Source: Sordariomycetes sp. S80-01Y
Lineage: Eukaryota > Ascomycota > Sordariomycetes
Assembly: GCA_037042185.1 (NCBI GenBank)
Contig: JAXQJY010000029.1
Coordinates: 930,001 to 994,000, forward strand
DNA: 64,000 nt
Direction: 5' to 3'
Positions 1 through 10,809 of this stretch are shown here, piece by piece. The translations under genes were made by a program, and so were the position numbers. The first letter of the stretch is position 1; every line of letters starts with the position of its first letter. The notes beneath the pieces are model-generated. The model ran no database searches. It saw only the letters and a list, made by a program, of their open reading frames with translations, and had not been told where the DNA came from.

Positions 1-107
1 CCGTGGGAGTTCGGTGGGGGTGTAGGTGGTGGACTGGGCGGTTTGGGACGAGGGGGCAGGGGATTAGGGCCAGGAGTGGGCGAATCGGGCGGACGGGGTA
101 CAGGCAT
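1..107 (-). CDS. Possible proline-rich protein, N-terminal fragment
   Basis: On the minus strand an ATG at 107-105 follows ACAGCCACC, a good fungal start context. The frame stays open to the window edge, giving about 35 residues that begin MPVPRPPDSP and are dominated by proline, with Pro-Pro-Arg-Pro and Pro-Pro-Pro-Thr runs. Such proline-rich leaders are common in fungal signalling or cytoskeletal proteins, but nothing here names a family. The gene would continue beyond the window. It could also be a chance frame in GC-rich DNA, so this call rests on start context and composition only. Confidence 0.3.
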   Translation of the reverse strand, partial: MPVPRPPDSPTPGPNPLPPRPKPPSPPPTPPPNSH

Positions 108-700
108 GGTGGCTGTTCCGAGCAAGGTAAAGGCCGACGGTGGTGGTATCCGTGAGAAATAGGCTGGCACTGCTGGTTGCGTGTTGTTGCTGAGCCTTGG
201 TCTCTTGCTTGGATGTCTTAGCGAGGCTACCAGGGCAGCTAGTCGGGGCGGTTATATACATTCTCCAGGACATCGTGTTCAAAGGCATATCTCCTAATCA
301 CTTACAACGTAGATTGTGCTGTCCGCGTGTTGTGCTAGTCTGATGTCGGGAGCATCTGGGTGGCCCTGTCTGCTGCTGACCTTACTGGCCCCTAAGCGGC
401 GGTCCCCGTCCAGCTTCGAACCAGGAGCAAGATGGCGGTCATTGGTGTCGAAAACTTTACGGTGCACGATCGGAAACGTGGTATGTGCGGGAAGGAAGAT
501 CAGTTGGGGTCACACAGCAGCTACTGGGAGCCTTCGCGAAGGTCAGCCGAAAGAAGGACTGAACATGTCGGTGAAGTTTTGTATTTGAGGAGCCCGTTCA
601 TGATGAGAATTTCTTCCCATTCTAAGTAAAGATTGATCTCGGAGACTCTTCGTCGATCCGCCGCTTGTTTGGGTATCACAGGGTCACTCACTCCCCTTTT
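108..700. other. Intergenic region, nothing assigned
   Basis: About 0.6 kb between the possible proline-rich gene at the left edge and the stop codon of the membrane protein gene. Short frames on both strands overlap each other and show no family signature, so none is called. Confidence 0.4.
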
Positions 701-2302
701 CTAGAACATGCTCGTTGGACTCCTCCCATCGTCACCGCTCCTAGAAATCCGCCCCATTGGCGCACAGTCCAATGCCATGTCCTCGTCCGTGTCACTCTCC
801 GGGCCCAGAGTCTCAGTCGTGAACACTGGGGCCTCTCTTGTCTGCGGACTGAGCCTCCCCTTCCGAGGCGCCGGTTTGCTTCGCATGATCTCATTCTTCC
901 GCTCGACGGCGCTCCAGCCACGATGACCTCGCTTGGAGTTGGCCTCCGCCTCCTTCAACCACGTCTTCCAGCGCGTAGTTCCGGGAGCCGCGCCAGAGAG
1001 CTGTACCCAGCCCGTCCGTTGGGTCTCGCGGATGGCGTACCACAGCGTGCGAGTGAAGGAGGGGTGGCCTTCTTGCACGTCGGAATCCCTGGTGATTTCG
1101 TGGGCATGGAGAGCATCGGAAGGCGTGACGTCGGTCCATTCGTAGCGGGAGAGGTCCCAGAAGTAGGATCGGGGCAGCATGCCGAGTCCCCAGTATGCGC
1201 CGTTGAGGACGATGTATGATGCGCCAATGAAGACTTGGGAGTTCCAGGTGCAATTCCCCAAGAGCACGACAGACATCATCAGAAGAACGGTGCCGACGGC
1301 CATGAGCAGGCGATACGTCCTCCCGTTGACGTAGTATTCGCATTCTTCTGTGCCGGAGTACAGCTCTCGCGCGACGTCTTCGGTGCACTTAACCAATATG
1401 AAGGCTCCCTCTCGCGTGCGGATCATTACGTCTCCCTGAGGCACCTCATTCCTCGTCCGCCGGTTCATAAGCAGCGGTCTCCAGAATGAGGCAAATCCTG
1501 TCACAGTAGACATGAGCGACACGCCGCTCACAGCTAGGATCGCGTTGCCGTCCTCCCATATGATGGCGCACACAACGATGGCGACTGAGATGAAGAAAGA
1601 CACAACGCCCAGTAGATGAATGGGCGAGAACAGCCTTGCTGGAACAGCAGGTCGTTCTCCGCTAACCGCCATGGTGGGGTAAGAAAGAAGGTCTTGAATC
1701 GTCTGCCTCGTCGTCCTTCGTCGCCTCATCGGTTTCTGAAGATTCTCTCCGTTTGGGTCTTGTGGATGGCGCCCAGAATCCCTTGCGGTTGTCCTGCCCC
1801 TCGCGTTCTCTTCATCCTCCCTTGAAGAAGAGCGCTCCAACTTTTTCTCCTGCATCCTCTTCTTGGTCTCCTTACTGACCGGCGTGAACTTCCCCAGCAG
1901 CTTCACATACCACTTCTCACCCCTTACTTCCAGCTGGTGCGCCTCATACCTACACTTCTCGCTGTGCTTAATCTCCAGCACCTTGAAGCTGAAGGCCGAA
2001 AGCTCATCGAGTGGGTGGATGATGTTGGCGAAGAAGCCTACCGAGTCGAGCGTCGTGCCAGAGTACACACCCGTCATCTTGGCTGGGATCTCGGGCATGC
2101 GTGTGCTGCGCGTTGGTTTGAGGAAGATCTGGGGCGCGGGTATGATGCGCGGTAGTACGCAGAGAAGGGAGGCAGTTATGGGTTGGGAGTGCTCAATCAT
2201 GGCAGATTCGCCGATGACGACGAGCAGGTTGACGACGTCGAGCGACCAGTCTGTTTTGACGGGTGGGAACCACCGCCAGTTGGGGTCTCCTGGCTCGGCC
2301 AT
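701..2302 (-). CDS. Four-helix fungal integral membrane protein, unknown function
   Basis: This is a single-exon gene of 533 residues. Hydrophobic segments lie at about residues 227-249, 253-275, 331-350 and 355-375, forming two hairpins separated by a soluble stretch of about 55 residues. The N-terminal 220 residues and the C-terminal 140 residues are soluble and charged, with an Arg/Lys-rich strip around 145-200. The N terminus starts MAEPGDPNWRWFPP, and a Trp-rich patch at 379-390 follows the last helix. I do not recognise a catalytic motif or named domain. It is probably a membrane protein restricted to fungi. It is divergent from the ankyrin-HET gene, with 440 bp between the two start codons. 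The start is the first ATG of the frame, and no intron is needed. Confidence 0.8.
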   Translation of the reverse strand: MAEPGDPNWRWFPPVKTDWSLDVVNLLVVIGESAMIEHSQPITASLLCVLPRIIPAPQIFLKPTRSTRMPEIPAKMTGVYSGTTLDSVGFFANIIHPLDELSAFSFKVLEIKHSEKCRYEAHQLEVRGEKWYVKLLGKFTPVSKETKKRMQEKKLERSSSREDEENARGRTTARDSGRHPQDPNGENLQKPMRRRRTTRQTIQDLLSYPTMAVSGERPAVPARLFSPIHLLGVVSFFISVAIVVCAIIWEDGNAILAVSGVSLMSTVTGFASFWRPLLMNRRTRNEVPQGDVMIRTREGAFILVKCTEDVARELYSGTEECEYYVNGRTYRLLMAVGTVLLMMSVVLLGNCTWNSQVFIGASYIVLNGAYWGLGMLPRSYFWDLSRYEWTDVTPSDALHAHEITRDSDVQEGHPSFTRTLWYAIRETQRTGWVQLSGAAPGTTRWKTWLKEAEANSKRGHRGWSAVERKNEIMRSKPAPRKGRLSPQTREAPVFTTETLGPESDTDEDMALDCAPMGRISRSGDDGRSPTSMF

Positions 2303-2742
2303 ATTCCTTCCTCTACTATCCCGGAAACAGTACGAAGGAATCTCTCAATCTCAAGCGAGGTGCAGCTCAAAAAAAACAAACAAGCTCGCTATACGCGGAA
2401 AACAAAGTAGTGGTGAAGAGGCTGAGAAAGGGGTGGGAAAAGAGGTAAGGCTAAGGCGGCAGGGATCATTGTCGTCAGCCTGCAGGGGATCCATGCGCGC
2501 TACGCCGTCAATCCGCCCAAAGTGGGAAAAGCCGATGGAAATCCTCCGGGCTCGCATTCTCTCTTCTCGGACTTGATCGTGATAATTACTGATGCCTGCA
2601 GGGCGCAGCAAGAGTCTGACATGGACTCCAGATTCAAGTAACGTAGCTTAGAGAAGTCCCAAACAAAGCCTCAAAAAGGCCAGCCTCTGCCAGTTTCCGA
2701 AACCTGTGAGGTGAACACAAAGACGCACCGATTGGATTCAGC
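2303..2742. promoter_or_regulatory. Shared divergent promoter region
   Basis: These 440 bp separate the start codons of the minus-strand membrane protein gene and the plus-strand ankyrin-HET gene, so they should hold both promoters. An A-rich tract of nine A near 2370 is the main visible feature. No TATA box is convincing. Confidence 0.4.
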
Positions 2743-5676
2743 ATGAGTCGACGAGCCTCACATCACAAAATCAAGCAATGGCCCGGTGACAAACAAGCTT
2801 TTGCGAAAACCATCCGCGATGCTGTCCTCCGGGGCACGGATCCAAACTGCACGACTCTTGAGCTCGATCCCGTTGAGCCAGAGATTTACCATATAATTCC
2901 AACAGACATTGCGAAGAAAAACGGTCCATGGGCGCATACAGAGACTTTCCTCCATCGAGCTACAAGGTTGCATCTGTTCGACCTCGCTGAGTTTTTGGTC
3001 GCGTCTGGGGCAGATGTCAACAAACGGAACGAGCTCGGTCGGACGCCCCTTCATGAAGCTGTTCTCTCGAGAAGTTGGCTGGCCGTCGCCTTCCTGCTCC
3101 AACAGGGTGCCGAGATTGAGGCCTTGACGGGAGGGACTAACGTAGTCTGGTACGAAGGGACGCAGACCGTTCATGGGGAGAAAGGGCTCACACCGATGCA
3201 TTTGGCACTGCATAACAGCGATGTAGACATGTTGCATTTGCTCGTCGCGCAGGGTGCCGACATACACCACAAGGCCCACGGTGTCTGGTCATATCTCGAC
3301 CTTGCTTTGCTTTCTGAGGATCGACGAGCCCTGGACTTTCTCGTGTCTCGAGGAATGACGCTTCATAAAGAAGACTTTGGTTTCGCGGACCCTAAGAAGT
3401 CCCATACCTTGGCGAAGCAACTCCTAGCTTGCACATCGAGCCATCATCTTGTACCACCTGCACACCTATGGGATGTCTACAGGGAGGCCTTGTCGAGACT
3501 GCACTTCTGCAAATGGGCCCTCGACTTGGAGGACGCAGAGTATCCTCCAACCGCCGAAGAGATTGCCATGACCTTCTCCGACCACGTTGAAACCTTGGCT
3601 GGGATAAGCCGCGATTGTCGGGATCTCTGCGATGACTGTAGTCAACTCGCAGATGAAGTATACTTTTTCTTTGAGGACTCGAACAATCGTAAACCTTTTC
3701 AACACCAGCTCAAACCAAGCCGACTCGCCCTCCTTGAGACAGCAGATCGAAGGAAACCGCCTTGCTCTCTCTGCGGTTTCCTAGCCGACATGCTCGACAT
3801 TGGAGAGGCGGGCCACAGATCAAGCAAGGGAAGATCAATTACAAGTGAATGGAAACCAAACGACGGCCCCATACAGTTCATCATCGACCTGGTCGACGGT
3901 TTCACCCCAGGGCTTCTCTCCAAAGTCGTCAGGGTAAATTGCGGTACAATGGAGCTCGCTCAGGAGGCCGATCGTGACGGATACTCCCTCGACATTTTCG
4001 GGTGGTCTGGAAAGATCAGAACTGTCAATGCCTCAGTGCTTTCCCCATCCTACGAGGCGTACGACGCCCGCAGTGGTACTGGTTCGGATAAAGCCATGGC
4101 CACAGCAAAGAGATGGCTCCACCACTGTCAGGAGACTCATACTTGCAAAAGCTTCACCGAAACAAGCGCCGAAAGCGCACATCGAGTGATTCTTATAGAG
4201 GTTGGTCCGGATGATGGGCCACCTCGACTTGTGAAAGACCCGGGAGGCGCAGCGTACGTGGCGCTCATGCATGATCCGCGCGATGAACTTTCCAGTCATC
4301 TGGTGGAAGGTATGTTCAACTTCGAGGGAGGCATGACCTGTTTTCCAAGTTTGGAGTTCTGGCCAGCCGGCTTGCGAGATGCGATCGTAACGACAAAACG
4401 CCTCGGGTTCAGGTACCTCTGGATCTATCAGCTGTGCATGGTTCCAGGATCGGCAAACCTCTGGCACGAGCGGACAAGCCAGTTGCACACCATCTACCAC
4501 AACGCTGCGCTTACAATCTCGGGGCTCAACGCATCGAGCATCTCAGACAATCTCACGACCAGTCGACAGGGTCGATCACCCTACCCAGTACCCTTGACGA
4601 TTTGGCAGCCAAAGAGCCATCGACCCGCGCACCGAGACGGCTTCATCCACACCTCTGCCTTGGTACAACAACAGGACACGGATGTCGCCCTTTTCGACGG
4701 GGTTTTGTCAAATCATGCGTGGGGCGTGCAACAGGAGCTCTTCAGCCCGCGGATTCTGCACTTTGGCAAGGGCATTCTACACTGGGAATGTCTTTGCGAG
4801 TATACGAACGAGGCGCTCTCACCGGCCCATGGCTCCATAAGGAATATCGTAGATAAACGCATCGCACTGAGAGCTGCTTGCCGAGGCTGGTCCACGTCAT
4901 ACATCAAAGATGAAACAAAAAGCAGGCTATCAATAGAGCCGTGGCAATATGTTCTCGAGGACTACACGCAGAGGGAATTCGACGCTATCTCAGACAGGCT
5001 ACCCGCGATCTGGCCGGTAGGGAGACAATTAGAGTGGTTTCTTCAAGATGAGTTCGCCTGTGGCATATTCAAAGGCGACAAGTGTCTAGAGAGTCTTTGC
5101 TGGGCGGTTACAGCACCCGCAGACGAAGAGCCATCGCTACCTTCGTGGACGTGGGTGTCGGCAAGCGGACCAGTGACGTTCGCTTGTCTCGACAAGTCCG
5201 GGCGGAATCCAGAAGCCGTTGCTCTAACGAGTGTGATTTCGTTCGATGGGTCGATGGACCCGTACACGTACGCTGTTTCTGGGAGCCTCACACTTTGTGG
5301 TCCCCTGCTTCGTTTCGAAGACGTCTCGAAAGATTGGATGTGGGAAGCGAAATTTCTCGACTCGACACGGTCAGAAACATCCCCAGAGGTAGATGATGTT
5401 GACGCCTACGCATCGCCGTTTGACGGGATAGATATGTCTGAGTGCTATGTTCTCGAGCTGCTCGGGTTCAAGGGTAGAGGCCGTGTGAAGCCGTCCCACC
5501 AGCCCTGGCCTGCGGGAAGGGGCGCTGCCGAGGTCTCGCTGGTCTTGAAGCGAGTCGCTAACGAGAGCGCGACATTTCGAAGGGTTGGCATAGCAATCAT
5601 GGAGCTCGCAAGGGGGAACCTCAACGTAGACCCCTTCCGCGAACAGACAGTTGAAACCACCATACGACTTGTGTGA
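2743..5676 (+). CDS. Ankyrin-repeat protein with C-terminal HET (heterokaryon incompatibility) domain
   Basis: This is a single-exon gene of 977 residues. About four ankyrin-like units lie at residues 65-205, including GADVNKRNELGRTPLHEAV and GLTPMHLALHNSDVDMLHLL. A cysteine-bearing linker with two C-x-x-C pairs follows at about 292-296 and 341-344, a pattern often seen ahead of HET domains. The HET region covers about 500-810. Its second motif is RYLWIYQLCM near 556 (the usual form is YLWID-LCI), its third is AWGVQQELFSPRIL near 659, and PSWTWVS lies near 800. The first HET motif, usually ALSYxWG, reads YVALMHDPRD. In other fungi HET proteins trigger cell death after non-self recognition, and ankyrin repeats bind partners. 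That role is inferred here. Domain order is ankyrin then HET, with no NACHT or NB-ARC between them. The start ATG has a normal CAGC context. Confidence 0.85.
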   Translation: MSRRASHHKIKQWPGDKQAFAKTIRDAVLRGTDPNCTTLELDPVEPEIYHIIPTDIAKKNGPWAHTETFLHRATRLHLFDLAEFLVASGADVNKRNELGRTPLHEAVLSRSWLAVAFLLQQGAEIEALTGGTNVVWYEGTQTVHGEKGLTPMHLALHNSDVDMLHLLVAQGADIHHKAHGVWSYLDLALLSEDRRALDFLVSRGMTLHKEDFGFADPKKSHTLAKQLLACTSSHHLVPPAHLWDVYREALSRLHFCKWALDLEDAEYPPTAEEIAMTFSDHVETLAGISRDCRDLCDDCSQLADEVYFFFEDSNNRKPFQHQLKPSRLALLETADRRKPPCSLCGFLADMLDIGEAGHRSSKGRSITSEWKPNDGPIQFIIDLVDGFTPGLLSKVVRVNCGTMELAQEADRDGYSLDIFGWSGKIRTVNASVLSPSYEAYDARSGTGSDKAMATAKRWLHHCQETHTCKSFTETSAESAHRVILIEVGPDDGPPRLVKDPGGAAYVALMHDPRDELSSHLVEGMFNFEGGMTCFPSLEFWPAGLRDAIVTTKRLGFRYLWIYQLCMVPGSANLWHERTSQLHTIYHNAALTISGLNASSISDNLTTSRQGRSPYPVPLTIWQPKSHRPAHRDGFIHTSALVQQQDTDVALFDGVLSNHAWGVQQELFSPRILHFGKGILHWECLCEYTNEALSPAHGSIRNIVDKRIALRAACRGWSTSYIKDETKSRLSIEPWQYVLEDYTQREFDAISDRLPAIWPVGRQLEWFLQDEFACGIFKGDKCLESLCWAVTAPADEEPSLPSWTWVSASGPVTFACLDKSGRNPEAVALTSVISFDGSMDPYTYAVSGSLTLCGPLLRFEDVSKDWMWEAKFLDSTRSETSPEVDDVDAYASPFDGIDMSECYVLELLGFKGRGRVKPSHQPWPAGRGAAEVSLVLKRVANESATFRRVGIAIMELARGNLNVDPFREQTVETTIRLV

Positions 5677-6963
5677 GCTAAGGTATCAGGTCCATCGGAG
5701 ACGCCTCGGCAATCGAGGATCAAAGGGTGGCGTCGATAAGCTCGTTGAATTCACCGAAGACAAGCCTTTCGGCGTGCAGGCGTGGCTTCTGCATCGACGA
5801 TGCCAACCCGAGCCAAGCTCGAGAAACACGCGTGGTTCTGCATCCGTGACGTTGCAGGGAGGCAGCCCATGATGCATCTCCAGGGTTTCGACGCAACAGT
5901 CCTCGTCTGAACATTCTGCGGGCTCGATGGGATGAGTTCTCCTATTGGCAGGATTGGGGAGGGGGGATGTAGTGATTGGAGGAAAGGGGGAGGGGATCTG
6001 GAGAAGGCTAGGAATTAAGCTTGTTTTCCGCGCGGCAGGGACTGGGTCTTGGAATCATTGACTTCTGGAAAAGCAGATGAGATGGGGGAGGAGGGCAGAT
6101 GATCAGCTTGGCAGTTCGGCTGGGCGTGTCGACTTGAACAGATTTAATATTGCATTGCCGAAATGAGCCTCCGAGGTGCGTCCTCTGTCTGATGGCCACG
6201 AACACATCCCAAGAGAGACAAGCTAGTCTCAGTCAAAAGGTAGTCGGCGAGTATCATGTCCCCGTCGCCGGTGCCGACGCGAGGACACCGAGACGGAATC
6301 TGTCAAAGCCCGAATGCCTGGAGAAAACACGAAGTCCGGGCAGATAGTATCTCGCAGCCTCGGCCAATGGGACGACGGCAATCTTCCTGCAACGCCGAGG
6401 TGGAGGCACATATTCGGGAAGTAGTGGGGCGTCCGCTCGAAATGACGTCGAGCCCCGGCAGAGTCGCGTTTTCAGGGTTGTTAAACTTCGATGATCGAGG
6501 CCGAACGTCATTCTGGATTCCACGGGGCCCAATCTTAGCGCCGGAGCAAAGGTCCGCCGCTGGTTCGCTGAGGCCACTGCGCTGCGGTGCGCTGCAATGA
6601 GGCTGCACTGCCAGTGGGGACCGGCACCTGTAGCAGAGATTGAAGCGTCAGCAATAGGGGACGTTCCAGAGTCAATCAAGCTTTCCCTGCCGCTGCGACG
6701 AGTCCATGTTTTGCTTCCAGGGTCTACCCTCCAGGTACCTCAGTATCCCATCGCTTCCGTGACGGTAAGGTATCGCGCTTTATCACCTCACCAAGCAAGC
6801 AGCCCATTGGCACTGCCACCGTCACACCAGGCTTGCAGCAGCCTTATTCTCTCGCTTCCTCCTTCGCCCCCCATCCTCATCACTGAACGACCTGCACAAC
6901 CACGCCTCCATTTTTGGGCAATATCCGCGATAGCTCAACCTCTACACCTCTACCACCTTCGCC
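5677..6963. other. Intergenic region, 3' flank of HET gene and promoter of the next gene
   Basis: About 1.3 kb between two plus-strand genes. A CT- and CAAC-rich stretch just before 6964 looks like a fungal 5' leader for the downstream membrane protein. Short frames on both strands overlap one another and show no domain signature. I see no gene here. Confidence 0.5.
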
Positions 6964-8430
6964 ATGCCTGAGGTCAGGCTCGGTACCAGGGCCAAGGCCC
7001 AGTCCGACCCCGTCCTCCCAAACAGCGCATTGCCAAACGACTCCAGCACCGCGGCCACCCCAACAACGACCAACGGCACCGCCGGCAAGCCCGAAACACG
7101 TCCTTTGCAGCAATCGCACGCGCGTTCCGCCGACGACGTCCCCATAGCCCAGCAACTGTCCAACACTTTGTCGTCGTCGCGGCTCGGCAACGTTCTGCTT
7201 AGGGGTCGATCGAACGAGGAGCGACGTGCTAGCTCTCCCGATGAGAACGAAACCCCCAACGGCGCCGCTTCCAAACCCATCTCACCACTACCTCCGAGCC
7301 ACAGCAATACAGGCAGGCGGCCTAGCCTCTTCGCGCCCCTGGGTCCGATCGATCCGGAACCGAGAAAGAGCGTCAGCTACGCGCAACGGCCGCAGGAGCC
7401 TGCCTACTATGATTCACGTGCGGCGGGGAGGAAGGAGTGGAAGAGGAGAGCCAAGACGCTCGAGGAGTATTACGAGGATAATCCGGATTTGCTACCACAA
7501 CTACCCTTTTCATGGCATCATGGTCACAAGAGATGGCGGTTGTGGCTCTTTGCCTTCTTCGTCTTCGTTGACGCGTCGGCCGTGCCAATCGCCTTGTACT
7601 ACGGGATGAAGTACGCAGGAGGGGTCGAGGAATGGATCATCTTCGCTGTGGTTACGACGATCTGGGGTGGTCCGACGTACCTCGAGTTTGGAATCCGCAC
7701 GTTGCGGCTGATCAAGAAGGAGCATTTCTATCGGCCGCTGGGAACCACGGGGAGGTGGTGTGCGGACCAGCTGACGTGGGCATCGAGTATCGCCATTTTT
7801 GTCCTGACGACGCTGTTCATTGTTGGTAGCGCGCCGCATGACACTTGGCTGAGGGTGGTGGCCATGGCTGCTCCGTCCATCCTCTGGTCCTACGGTGGAT
7901 GGGCGCTGGCTATTCAGCTGCTGCACGTCTACAACATCCCGGCTCCCTTCCGTCTCAGTTCCACTCCCAAGGGCGGAAAGGTATGTCATGTCCGATGTTA
8001 TCCATCAAACGCATTGCCTTACTAACCATCTCAGGTCCTCCCCCCCGTATACTACTTTATGGAAGACGTGCTTGCCGTCAACGGCCGCTGCGGCCGCCCC
8101 TACCGCGAAGCTATCGCCGCCCGATACAATGCCAGTCCTCGCTTCCGCGAAATGATGTACCAGCAATCCTGGTTCTGGACCGTCCCGGCGCTCGTGATGG
8201 CCACCATCCTGACCGTCATCGCCGTTATACCCCAAGTTCCGGAGAACTGGTCCTACGGCGTGTGCTGGACCGCGCCTTTTATCTGGTGCTTCATCTGGGG
8301 CTGTTTGACCATTAGGATCTGCAAGGGAAACATGGTGCGGGAGAGACTCGAGTGGGAAGCCGGCGAGGTTCCGGGCAAGATGGTCGTCTCGCCAGTTCTC
8401 AGTCCCGTGACGTCTCCTGCTCCCGTGTAA
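6964..8430 (+). CDS. Multi-span fungal membrane protein, unknown function
   Basis: There are two exons, 6964-7980 and 8035-8430, giving 470 residues. The 54-bp intron starts GTATGT, ends TCTCAG and has a TTACTAACC branch site, and it joins the exons in phase 0. The first 180 residues are polar, rich in Ser, Pro and Asn, and probably cytosolic. At least six hydrophobic segments follow, from the stretch WLFAFFVFVDASAVPIALYY near residue 198 to the last pair around 400-445, which contains WSYGVCWTAPFIWCFIWGC. A conserved-looking TIWGGPTYLEFGIRTLRLI loop lies near residue 236. The C terminus is short and Ser/Pro-rich. I recognise no transporter signature; it resembles uncharacterised fungal membrane proteins. 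The gene is convergent with the GNAT gene, with about 290 bp between the stop codons. Confidence 0.85.
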
Positions 8431-8724
8431 GGGTTATTGACGGGTGGATTGATTCTTCAAGGACTCGTTTCTTTGCATGGAGTTTGGCATCGCGGTCAAA
8501 AGAAGAGTGCCTTCGACGGCGGGACGTTTCCAATAATTGCTTCTGGGCGTGATACCATCGCGGCGTTTTGAGAACTGCATACTGTACACGAGCGAGAACA
8601 TCTTCTTCAGTATCTTCGGGCATTACGATAGCGCGAGAATACGAGCGTCGGTTTACATGTGCCCCTTTGTCTTGGTCTTTACACCTCCAATCTGCCACCT
8701 CACACTCCGGGCTATCAGCCATGC

Positions 8725-9411
8725 TTAGGTAGACTTCTGCGCGGGACGGAGCATCAAGGCTGAAGGATGGTCCTTGGGACCGCCCCATTTCGACAAGTCT
8801 ACCACAAACGTCTCCAGCACCTGGAACCCACATTTCTCATACAGACTCTTCCCCTCGGGCGACGACTCGAGGTATGAGTCCAGCCCCAGGCGATCTGCTT
8901 CCTCGGCGCCCCATTTCAGCAACATGGAACCCGCCCCACGACGCTTATGATCGGGATGTGTGTGAAGCAGCTTGAGGTCTGTCCCCTCTTATCAGCTTTT
9001 CGAAGAACACCGGAAACGGAAACAATCCGACTTACAAGCGAAAGGCTTCCCCTGGAACCTCTCCGCCCTGCGCTCCCTCATGCCCCCGAAGAACTCCTCG
9101 CAAGCCTCCGCGTTCTGGCCCGGCCCCCAGACCTGCCTCTCCTGCTCCTTGGGCGAGGTCCAGAAGTACCACATGCTGAAGGCGATCATCTGCTCGCCCT
9201 CGTCCTCGATGTCCGTGTCCACGACCTTGGCCCACCGGCAGCACGGATCGGACCGGAGCTCGGACGTGAGCGTGGCGTGGCGCGGGGAGGACGCCGGGAA
9301 GGGCCCCGGGAAGAGGACGGGGCCGACGGGGTTGGGTCCGTAGGCGAGGTTTTCTATGTAGACGGAGCGCTCGGCATCTTCGGGGCCTGCTTCGAGAACT
9401 TTCAGGACCAT
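8725..9411 (-). CDS. GNAT-family N-acetyltransferase
   Basis: There are two exons, 9411-9036 and 8978-8725, giving 209 residues. The 57-bp intron has a GTAAGT donor and a GACAG acceptor. After splicing the acetyl-CoA-binding motif A is continuous: LKLLHTHPDHKRRGAGSMLL, matching the GNAT pattern of Arg/Gln-Arg-x-Gly-x-Gly/Ala on a loop before a helix. The later stretch YLESSPEGKSLYEKCGFQ is the usual GNAT motif B region with a Tyr that often protonates the leaving thiolate. The enzyme should move an acetyl group from acetyl-CoA to an amine; the substrate cannot be read from sequence. No targeting signal is visible, so it is probably cytosolic. It is divergent from TIM17, about 850 bp away. Confidence 0.9.
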
Positions 9412-10263
9412 TGTTAGATGTGTGTGACGGGGAAGTGTGTAAGTATGGCGTGTACCTCGAAAGGATGACGAGCTGGGTGGGAGGAAGAGAGGAGGCAGCA
9501 GGCGCTATTTATGTACGCAATATAGCCATCCTTCCAATGTGAATGATGGATCCTTTCTCTCCGCTTCTAAGGTAGTCGACAACATGGGGTCTTTGTCAAG
9601 TACAGACTCGTGGGTTGGTCGGGGGAAGTCCAAGACTTCGGCGAGCCGTATCTGGAAGTTGGCGGACGGCCGGGCTTCGAGGTGGAGCCGGAGCCGGAGC
9701 CGAAGAGCTACCCTACGGAGGTCAGAGAGGGCGAACGGCCACTTACAGTGACGTAGAGAGCTCTTTTCGATTCCACTAACGTAAGAAACGATAGTTGTTT
9801 AATTCTGTACCACGCAGATGTACACCGCCTTCGCTGTTTCATTCACTCGGAAACCGTAGAGTGCTGAGTTAGTGAAGTAGTGAGACAACGGGGTCATAAC
9901 TCCGGCACTACAGGCTGAGCGCCAAGGCACAGCGATTTAAAGCTCAGGAATCCTTCCTTTCAGACTTTCATAAATAGAACCGCAAAGCTGCGTCCGGCCT
10001 GCTACAGCGTGAGTCGTCAAGATATCTGACTTGCCAAGCTCATGGTCGTGGACGATTAGATAAGCGGCTCGGGCGGTTGGCGCTAAGCCCCTTCGGGTTC
10101 TCGATCGCCGTGGCCGCGCTCTAATTTTTTCCAACACGTTCAACCGCATCACCGTCACGCATCGACGACTCCCATCCCGACCACGAGCGCAGCGCAGCCC
10201 TCTCAGCCACCTGCAACACCCCCCCGACCGTCCGAAGAACACACCTACGCAAACTCAAACACC
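9412..10263. promoter_or_regulatory. Divergent promoter region between GNAT gene and TIM17
   Basis: These 852 bp separate two start codons pointing away from each other. The last 100 bases before TIM17 are C-rich with CCACCTGCAACACC-type stretches, typical of a fungal 5' leader. No coding sequence is supported. Confidence 0.45.
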
Positions 10264-10809
10264 ATGGATCACGGACGCGATCCCTGCCCCTGGGTCATCC
10301 TCAATGACTTCGGCGGTGCCTTCTGCATGGGCGTACGTCCCTCCCCCCTTCTCCTGCGCTCCGGCGACACCATGCTCGGCAGCAAGCGGCTAACAGGTTC
10401 CTCTCTCTAGGCTATTGGCGGCACCATCTGGCACGGCATCAAGGGCTTCCGAAACTCCCCCTACGGCGAGCGCCGCATCGGCGCCATCACGGCCGTCAAG
10501 ATGCGCGCACCCGTCCTCGGCGGCAACTTCGGCGTCTGGGGCGGCCTCTTCTCATCCTTCGACTGCGCCGTCAAGGGCGTGCGCCAAAAGGAGGACCCCT
10601 GGAATGCCATCATCGCCGGTGCCTTCACTGGAGGCTCCTTGGCGGTTCGAGGAGGGTACAAGGCCATCAGGAACGGAGCCATCGGCTGCGCCGTCCTGCT
10701 GGCCGTCATCGAGGGCGTCGGTATCGGCATGGGCAAGATGTTCCAGGGCACGACCAAGCTGGAGCCGCCGATGCCACCGCCGGGCATGGAGGAGAAGGCT
10801 GCGATTTAA
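10264..10809 (+). CDS. TIM17: Mitochondrial inner membrane translocase subunit Tim17
   Basis: There are two exons, 10264-10332 and 10411-10809, giving 155 residues. The 78-bp intron starts GTACGT, has a GGCTAAC branch site and ends CTCTAG, in phase 0. The N terminus [20 protein letters not shown] with the following [19 protein letters not shown] is the classic Tim17 start, including the conserved acidic residues and the first glycine-rich helix. Three more Gly/Ala-rich helices follow, with [20 protein letters not shown] and [18 protein letters not shown]. Cys8 of the start segment is retained, consistent with the disulfide seen in other Tim17 proteins. Tim17 works with Tim23 to pull presequence proteins across the inner mitochondrial membrane. 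Length matches the family (150-165). The gene is convergent with the asparaginase-like gene. Confidence 0.97.
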
